Below are positions 57,876-64,000 of a stretch of DNA of 64,000 bases, piece after piece (position 1 is the stretch's first letter; the number at the start of each line of letters is the position of its first letter). The notes under the pieces were generated by a model. That model saw only the letters and a list, made by a program, of their open reading frames with translations, did no database searches and was not told the origin of the DNA. The stretch is from Halichondria panicea (Eukaryota > Porifera > Demospongiae > Suberitida > Halichondriidae). Made by a program: the position numbers and the translations under genes. The stretch covers positions 406,001-470,000 of the forward strand of contig NC_087389.1 in the NCBI RefSeq assembly GCF_963675165.1, given 5' to 3'.

Positions 57876-59469
57876 GTAACTGATTAACTTTAGAGACGTA
57901 CTCCAGCTTCTCATGTAAGATATTTCTCACTGAGTTCTGAAGGAAAAGATATTCGTCATAATGTGATCATAGCATAGACATATACTATATTACTGTACAT
58001 CATGCATACACAGTTAGAAAGGCCTACTGTTTAAAGGGGTGTTGCCTCACCAAAGCAGGCTAGTCTGACTGCACACACTATTATAATAATTGCAGTTACC
58101 TTTGAAGTGAGATCACTCTGGTGTCTCTCCTCATAAGCCTGGGCCAGCTGCTTCTTTAGCTCATCCTCTGGTGAATTCTGTACAATAATGATTAATTGAA
58201 GTTTGTAACAACACGATAATCACAGTCAGCCATCAAAGCTAGGCCTAGTAGTAGTAACACAAGAAGACCTTCTGTGTACTCAGTCACTGACCTCCCACAC
58301 TCATCAGATATCTGGTATTAATCACACTAACAAAACCGAATACACATTTCCTAAACAAACAGCTTCTATGCACAGTGCACAGTACATGGAATATGTGCAG
58401 TGTCTTACCTTGGCATAGACTTGCAGTTGGTTCTCAAGCATTTCCAATCTTGACAAGAGTTCATCTTCATTCACAATGGCCTGCACACACATAAGACTTC
58501 AATAGTACATATCAGCTTCAATATTGAGAAGCTACACATAGGCTCTAAGAGTCACACATCTAACAGGAGGTCTTCTTTGTATAACTACAATAGCTCACAA
58601 TCATACTCTCGTTGGCTAGTTGTCTAGACCCCTCAATGGCAGTTTGCATTGAGACTAGCTTCGTCTCCAGCTCCAGTTCCCGTGCCAACGCATTCTGTAG
58701 TGAGTGACAATCAAATCACACCACGTAACTATTATTTGTTAACAGACACTGAGTTGTTATACATCTGATTTAGTCTGCTAACACACACGCACACACACAC
58801 GCACACACAACTATAAGATACCTGCATGATCTGCAGCACTTGCTGGACGGGAGGCTCCACTCCAGGCAGTTCCACATCATTGATGAACAGCTGTACCCGA
58901 GCAATGATACACCCATGCGCTACACGTGGCATACATGATGTATACAACCAGTACGCTAATATTCAGATCATTACAAACCTTTTTTGTCGACATTTACGTT
59001 GACACCAAACTGAACGATGTCTTTCGATCGTAGCTCTCTTGGAGCACTCTCCTCTCCAGAGGGACTCAGTCGGGTCTCATTTACAAACGTGCCATTACTA
59101 CTTTTTGTGTCCTTGATAAAGAACTGGAGGGAGGAAGATTACTTAATTAATGTCCTTCAACCCTTTCATCGTTTGTGATATGAGAGACCACATTCAAACG
59201 TTTAAACGTCGGAAGACTCATTATTTGGTCTACCGTATTCGAAGGTAAACAAAACTCACCTTGCCATTTTCAAACCATATCAAAGCATGATTTCTGGACA
59301 GGACTCTACAGTCAAATATCAGGTTGTTTTGAAGTATTCTTTTCTTGTCTACTGATCTACCGACTTTCTGAGGCTCTGACATGGCACATTCTCTCTTGTT
59401 GAAGAGTATGCTTCTTTCGTGAGGCACTACAACGATCTTAGGAACGTCAACAGCCTCGGCCATAGCCAT
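55121..59469 (-). CDS. SLMAP: Sarcolemma membrane-associated protein (FHA, coiled coil, tail anchor)
   Basis: Exons on the minus strand: 59260-59469, 58979-59123, 58822-58919, 58599-58694, 58409-58480, 58100-58177, 57874-57936, 57644-57712, 57520-57594, 57306-57396, 56969-57244, 56594-56752, 56222-56284, 56117-56167, 55997-56059, 55746-55885, 55505-55657, 55121-55189; 656 residues. The N-terminal FHA domain has [23 protein letters not shown] and [15 protein letters not shown], the phospho-threonine-binding surface. A long coiled coil follows ([32 protein letters not shown]). The last exon encodes a hydrophobic tail ([20 protein letters not shown]). SLMAP anchors the STRIPAK phosphatase complex, recruits phosphorylated MST/Hippo through its FHA domain, and sits in ER, outer mitochondrial or centrosomal membranes. 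Reading through the last donor gives another hydrophobic tail ending at 55445. Confidence 0.9.
56325..56575. repeat. Minisatellite with ACATACACAG units in a SLMAP intron
   Basis: Imperfect units built from GTACACATACACAG, CACTCATGTAATT and ACAGTAACAGCAT alternate for about 250 bp inside the intron 56285-56593. They create spurious open frames on both strands. Confidence 0.9.
57447..57511. repeat. (GT)n microsatellite in a SLMAP intron
   Basis: About 32 GT units lie in the intron 57397-57519 of SLMAP, within ten bases of the minus-strand donor at 57519. Confidence 0.95.
57784..57873. repeat. (CA)n microsatellite forming a SLMAP splice donor
   Basis: A CA-rich run with CG and CCCACA interruptions ends exactly at the exon border 57874. 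On the minus strand the donor reads CAG|GTGTGTGTGT, so the splice donor is itself the first unit of the repeat. Confidence 0.92.
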
Positions 59470-59650
59470 TTTGCTTCTAAGCTTTTTACTACGTAATTTA
59501 CGTAATTTTCTTAAGTACAGTATTGGCCTATGTTTCCTCTAATGGAACGCAAGGTAGAATCTAGGGGCCTTCCACTCAGTTCAAAGCCGCGGTTGAAACA
59601 TGACATTGACATAAATTATCTAGTACAGTATGCAAACACAAAAATTAATT

Positions 59651-61087
59651 TCAAAAAACACAAAGGGCAGCACCAGGCCCAGGCTTTGTAACAAACAAAC
59701 TAGCGTCCAAGTTCTCCATTCCGTTGGAATGACCCTTATAGTACTCCTCTTGAAGTGTCTCCATCAGCTCTTTGCACTTATCCTCTCTCACCAGCGACAC
59801 TGTACACCCACCCCAGCCAGCACCAGTCAATCGCGAGCCCAGGCTTCCAGCAGACTTGGCAATAGCCACAATTTGATCCAGCTCAGGACAACTGCACTCA
59901 TAGAGATCACGACAGCTTGCATGACTATCATCCATGAGCTTACCCAACTTCACGGCAACGTTCTCTCCATTTGGATCGTTAGCAATGTCCTTGAATTGGT
60001 AGACTCGACTAGCTTCATTGTAGACATGCTCGACTCTGTAGTAAAGCTGGAACTCCTCAATCGACTTTGTTTGCTCGTTTAGAAACTCCTTCCAAAGATA
60101 TTGTTTGTCCACGTCCATGATGCTACATAAATCGGATTGGGTGTAGGGATCGGAACGCAAATGCTTTGTCACCACTTTCGTCATTATCTCCTTCAGCTCA
60201 TGACCTGAAGCATACTCAAGCGTTAGGAGCTTCCTCACTTCTTCCCAACGCTTCACTCCAAGCTGGTAGGCCATCACAAGAGAGGCCAGGCGACATTCAG
60301 CAACTCGAACATTAAAGCACGAAGCGGCAGTAGCCTTCTCTGCAGGGACAAGAGTATTGGCTATCACAAATACACAGCCTTTTGGGATCTTCACTTCAGT
60401 TGTACGAATCGGATCGAATTCAATCATCATAGCTTTTCCTTGCTCGCCTAGGAAGCTGATGGCCTGGTCCATTCCACCTCCTTCGGTACCAATGTAGCGC
60501 TCACACTTGGCACACATTTCAGCAAAAAAAGCCTTGGACGGTAAAGCTATTTTGTTAGCATGAGCAGTAGCCAGGGCAGAGCAACAAACAAGAGCAGAAG
60601 AACTCGATAAACCAGATGCAGGGGGAATGTTTCCATCGACTAGCAAATCCATTCCAGTGAGGTTATCAATATTGCAATAGTCTTCGGCACCTGCAATACC
60701 ACACAGAATGTAGTCGTACCACATCATTCCTCTTTTGGTGATATTCAGCTTTCTGTTTATGTTCGACTGATGGTCAAGATACTTGGGGTTGGTGTTGGAA
60801 ATGTTGATGACGTCTTCGTTTCGCGTACGACATGCGATTGCAATATCCAGCTCAATGGCCATGGGTAGTACAGCATAGCCAGAGTAGTCAATATGCTCTC
60901 CAATGATGTTGACCCGACCAGGAGCTCGAGCAATGAACTGTGGCTCAGTTCCATACTTGGTCTTGAATGCTTGCACAAGGTTTTGGTATCGTTTGGCGTT
61001 TGTCTCACTGCCCTGGCTTAATTCATCGAGGGATGAGAAGACAGGGGGTGGGTCACTGGACGGCTTCTTGGCAGGAGTCTCAGCCAT
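59651..61087 (-). CDS. GALK2: N-acetylgalactosamine kinase (GHMP family), intronless
   Basis: A single uninterrupted frame of 478 residues (human GALK2 458). GALK2 phosphorylates GalNAc at the anomeric position for salvage. The sugar-binding motif RAPGRVNIIGEHIDYSGYAVLPMA is near residue 60. The ATP-binding motif 2 is IPPASGLSSSSALVC, followed by RYIGTEGGGMDQAISFL, which has the Asp that acts as base, and motif 3 is SRLTGAGWGGCTVSL. The phrases CSCPELDQ and SHASCRDLYECS favour GALK2 over GALK1. I chose ATG 61087 (MAETPAKK) because it resembles the human start; an in-frame ATG at 61114 would add nine residues. The lack of introns is unusual among intron-rich neighbours and may reflect retroposition or intron loss. 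It lies behind LRGUK and ahead of SLMAP on the same strand. Confidence 0.95.
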   Translation of the reverse strand: MAETPAKKPSSDPPPVFSSLDELSQGSETNAKRYQNLVQAFKTKYGTEPQFIARAPGRVNIIGEHIDYSGYAVLPMAIELDIAIACRTRNEDVINISNTNPKYLDHQSNINRKLNITKRGMMWYDYILCGIAGAEDYCNIDNLTGMDLLVDGNIPPASGLSSSSALVCCSALATAHANKIALPSKAFFAEMCAKCERYIGTEGGGMDQAISFLGEQGKAMMIEFDPIRTTEVKIPKGCVFVIANTLVPAEKATAASCFNVRVAECRLASLVMAYQLGVKRWEEVRKLLTLEYASGHELKEIMTKVVTKHLRSDPYTQSDLCSIMDVDKQYLWKEFLNEQTKSIEEFQLYYRVEHVYNEASRVYQFKDIANDPNGENVAVKLGKLMDDSHASCRDLYECSCPELDQIVAIAKSAGSLGSRLTGAGWGGCTVSLVREDKCKELMETLQEEYYKGHSNGMENLDASLFVTKPGPGAALCVF

Positions 61088-61406
61088 CTCTCTGGATGCA
61101 TGTATGGGTGTCATATATAATGTGTCAGTATAGAAATCAATAGTCTATAGCTAGCATGCATTCACACATAGCAGCATCATAAAGCTTTTTCTTGTACCAA
61201 CCTGCAAACTATATTGGGGACAGGGAGATCTGTTTATAGTATAAAGGGCATGAAGGGGTGTCAGCTTTCAGTCCAGTTCCTTTGTGTCAAAAAGTGGGAG
61301 GAGGTAGATAGACTAGTAACTGTATTCATAGTGAACCATAAAATTAATGTCCATAAAAACACAAGTGATACATTTGCTTTTCATAATGCACAGCCCTAAT
61401 ATAATG

Positions 61407-64000
61407 TTAGTCATTGAGTTCTGATGGATTGTCAGGTGAGAATACTCTCTCTGAGGAGAGCTTAGACAGCGAGGACTCGGCAAGAGAATTGTCATCCTCT
61501 TCAGAACTTGACTCTTCACTCCGCGTCTCGTCCAATGGTTGATGTTTCATCACAGCATGACTGTTTAGGCTAGTACCAGGCCTACTAGAGCTGCATACAA
61601 GAAAGATAGTACACATTGTGGACCTTGTAACATTTTATAATCACCATACCTGACCACTGATCCTTCACATGAGATGCTCTCTCTGCCGGCTACAGCAGCC
61701 TTCACAATCGAGTGCTTCCTCCCTCCTTGATCAGACAGCTAGAGGAACACATTATCAAGAATCAATGGAATACAACCGCACACTTTGTAAAATACACAAT
61801 AATAATCAGAGACGTGCCCACACTGGTGGGTGAGTAGACTGGCGGCGACAGCCCCTCGCGTGCGTAGCGCGAGGGACTGGCAAACTGTCTATCAGTCACT
61901 CGTCTCAGCTGCAACGAGCATTGCAGCCTATCAAATTGCTCAACGTCATATTAGCCCTAACCGCACTTACACTTCAGGGGATTCAGTGCATTCCATAGTA
62001 GCTGAATCTCATAGCAAAATTTAACCACATTATCTATAACGATATTCATGTTTAGTAGTGTCATACGATCTATTACACTTCCGCTGAGACGAGTGATCAC
62101 TGATAGGCAGTTTGCCAGTCGCTTGCGCTACGCGCTCGGGCGGCTATCGCCGCCAGTCTAGGTGGGTGAGGTGGGTAAGAACCACTGTCTTGCTACAGGC
62201 AATTTTGTATTTGAATTGAGATAGGATCAAGAATTCTGGGCAGATCACTGACACTACAACCAGTACTCACAGGTGTTCTAGATCCATGCCTCTGCTGTGT
62301 GTCTCCTCCAGATATTGGTCTGCTATCTCCCAGCTCAGACTGGGAGGAACCTCGTCTGAACCAAGTCTTGGACATATTCTGAATGCTCTCAAGTGTGCCT
62401 TTACCCAGTGCTGCATACGGATAGTCATGTGGCTTCTCGAACGGGTTGTACAACAGTGAAGGAGTGTCGGTGTTTGGTTGAGGAGTGGTTCTCTCTGAAG
62501 TGGAGGCGGAGGTGGTTGCTTGAGTAGTCTGCTGTGAGCCAGAGGTGAGGGAGAGGGGGGACTCGGGGGATATGTCACCATAGGCCATCACCACAGCACG
62601 CAGGTAGTTGTAGCCCTCATTCAGATTGTCTGCACAAAACAAAATCAATTAACGTCCTTACATCAGATTATGGGGAGGGATTATGGGGAGGGATTATGGG
62701 GAGGGATTATGGGGAGGGATTATGGGGAGGGATTATGGGGAGGCTACAGATTAAAGATCTATACTGCTTGAAAACTTTCTATTAGAATGACTTCGCATGT
62801 ACAGTCACAATATGCACATACCCGTGTTGAGAGATGTGTCAAAGAAGCCAGGATGGTTCTGATGGATCTGTTTGTAGTAGTCCACTTCATTCAAGATAGT
62901 CTTGATCTGCTCGTTGCTATAGCAACCCTTCTCTCTGAGTCGCTGCTTGTGGATCTGATTTAGGAAATGAAACACTATCCAATAAATACTGAGAGAGAAT
63001 CAAATAAGTTCACCTCTGGTGTGAGTGGAAGTGTCAAGATGTAGCGTGGCTCAAAGTGAGTTTTCTTCAAAGTCAGTACACCCTATGGATGACAAGCAAG
63101 CAGGTACAATAAAGCATCACACACACAAGGCAGGCAGTTACCTCAATGCTCATGTGAGTGACACAGGCCAATCCTTGTTGGGCCACTTGCTCTATGGCAG
63201 CCATTGTTAGACCATACATGCTCCTACTTCTGCCTGACCTCTGGACAAACTCTCCCTGCATCCAAAACATGAGCACTAGGACATACAGTACATGGAGAAC
63301 CGGACGTACAGATTTTGCTGCCCTTGTGAAAGTACTCTCATCAATAAAATAGTAGTCTCTCCCATGGCTCTCCCTGTCCCTCTGTGGGCGTGTAGTATGG
63401 GACACACTGGGGGGAGCATAAACACACATGAATGAATCACTAAGTCAAGATAGATAACTGTTTCATTTCAACTCACCCTAAGCCAAAGAAGCTTGGGAAC
63501 TCCTCCACTAGTAGTTGAACAAATTGTCCCTTGCCTGTTCCCGATGGACCACACAGTATCAGCATGGGGTAGGGCTCCTCAGCACATGTCAACGTACTGC
63601 AACAGTCATAATGTGCTGTATGTACACAACATATAGTGTTCATTTACCTGAATCTAATCCTAGCTGGCTTCTTAACTGATCCCATGATGTTGATCCTGTG
63701 ATCAAACGAAGCTGTTACCTCCAATGAAGGAGCAAACCTGTTCAGAGCTGACACCTACACAATCATATGCGTAGAAAAGAAGAGTAAATCACTTGATTGA
63801 ACCTTCTCTGATCAATCATAGTACACAGGGCCCACCTTTTCCTTGGCATCAATTGCTCTGTGGTCGAGTGTTGTGATAGAGTGCAGGTAATGGACCACCA
63901 TGGCACGGTACTCGGCCATTGTCTGTCAGGATATGAAACAACATCATGTCAGAGTGGTCACATTAGTAACATTAACTCCACCCTAGAGAGGGCCTTACCT
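61407..64000 (-). CDS. LRGUK: LRGUK-like protein, guanylate kinase half (5' end outside window)
   Basis: Exons on the minus strand: about 63999-64000, 63837-63922, 63648-63754, 63477-63596, 63310-63406, 63142-63255, 63014-63082, 62822-62954, 62271-62629, 61650-61738, 61407-61590. The guanylate kinase-like domain shows the P-loop ILCGPSGTGKGQFVQLL, then VSHTTRPQRDRESHGRDYYF (GMP-binding region) and STFTRA, and continues through IHKQRLREKGCYSNEQI. The order, with sequence continuing upstream beyond the window, fits leucine-rich repeat and guanylate kinase protein LRGUK, needed for sperm-tail assembly in mice; leucine-rich repeats would lie outside this window and are not seen. The C-terminal 200 residues are Ser/Thr/acidic and probably disordered (ESSSEEDDNSLAESS). 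Other membrane-associated guanylate kinases would carry PDZ or SH3 domains just upstream; none is seen. Confidence 0.75.
61835..62160. mobile_element. MITE with 75-bp inverted termini in a LRGUK intron
   Basis: The left arm 61835-61908 starts TAGACTGGCGGCGACAGC, and the right arm 62084-62160 ends GCTATCGCCGCCAGTCTA. The arms match over about 75 bp, with CTCGCGTGCGTAGCGCGAG-like GC-rich inner palindromes. TA lies at both ends, suggesting a Tc1/mariner-type non-autonomous element. It sits between exons 61650-61738 and 62271-62629. Confidence 0.8.
62666..62743. repeat. 13-bp tandem repeat in a LRGUK intron
   Basis: About six copies of ATTATGGGGAGGG follow one another in the intron upstream of the exon ending at 62629 on the minus strand. 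G-rich tracts of four and three might form a G-quadruplex on the plus strand. Confidence 0.92.

Noticed and set aside
59630-60082. Plus-strand frame of 150 residues
   Set aside because: It is antisense to the strongly conserved GALK2 coding sequence and has no homology of its own.

Overview
The window looks like nuclear DNA of an early-branching animal, most plausibly a sponge. That placement is inference from gene content and layout; no marker gene fixes the species. About twenty protein genes sit in 64 kb on both strands. Most have many short introns (often 40-300 bp), intergenic gaps are small and AT-rich, and several pairs start head to head. The gene set is metazoan-like: DNA polymerase nu, SLMAP, LRGUK, Twinkle, ALG12, GALK2, a talin-type FERM protein and a C12orf56 homologue. 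I rebuilt exons by matching GT-AG (sometimes GC-AG) boundaries to reading-frame continuity and to remembered family motifs. Every spliced model listed with exact exons closes in frame.

Layout. 1-2.4 kb: 3' part of a POLN-like polymerase whose last exon is tandemly duplicated. 2.5-5.5 kb: complete glucose-6-phosphate dehydrogenase with an extra N-terminus. 5.5-7.8 kb: no gene seen. 7.8-14.8 kb: talin-head-like FERM protein with an additional N-terminal F3-like module; its first intron carries a 30-bp minisatellite. 16-18.5 kb: asteroid-like nuclease. 18.5-20 kb: LYRM7-like and MIA40/CHCHD4 genes sharing an 83-bp divergent promoter. 20.1-24.5 kb (minus): C12orf56-like gene, with a hAT-like MITE in an intron, then an unrecognised gene. 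24.7-25.1 kb: small RIIa-type protein. 25.4-34.4 kb: two DD3-3-like genes head to head, one ending in a membrane anchor and one secreted, with near-identical inverted 153-bp segments behind their 3' ends. 34.8-37.4 kb (minus): ALG12. 37.4-43 kb: mobile-element zone with a foldback repeat, a TA-flanked MITE and a 5'-truncated retroelement nested in another MITE. 43.0-43.3 kb: tiny lysine-rich gene. 43.9-49.4 kb: Twinkle helicase, interrupted by a 1.8-kb 34-bp minisatellite and by six in-frame tandem copies of a 3' splice site. 49.7-51.3 kb (minus): two-zinc-finger protein. 51.8-54.1 kb (minus): NAP1-like histone chaperone. 54.3-54.9 kb: intronless three-repeat protein. 55.1-59.5 kb (minus): SLMAP. 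59.7-61.1 kb (minus): intronless GALK2. 61.4 kb to the end (minus): C-terminal half of LRGUK.

How the genes relate. There is no operon-like pathway here. A mitochondrial theme recurs: Twinkle (mtDNA replication), MIA40 (intermembrane-space import) and LYRM7 (complex III assembly), the last two apparently sharing a promoter. The most distinctive sequence features are tandem repeats built from, or touching, splice sites in the FERM gene, Twinkle, NAP1L, POLN and SLMAP. The best candidate for something new is the 54-bp exon-acceptor array in Twinkle, which could give protein isoforms differing by 18-residue steps inside the helicase domain.
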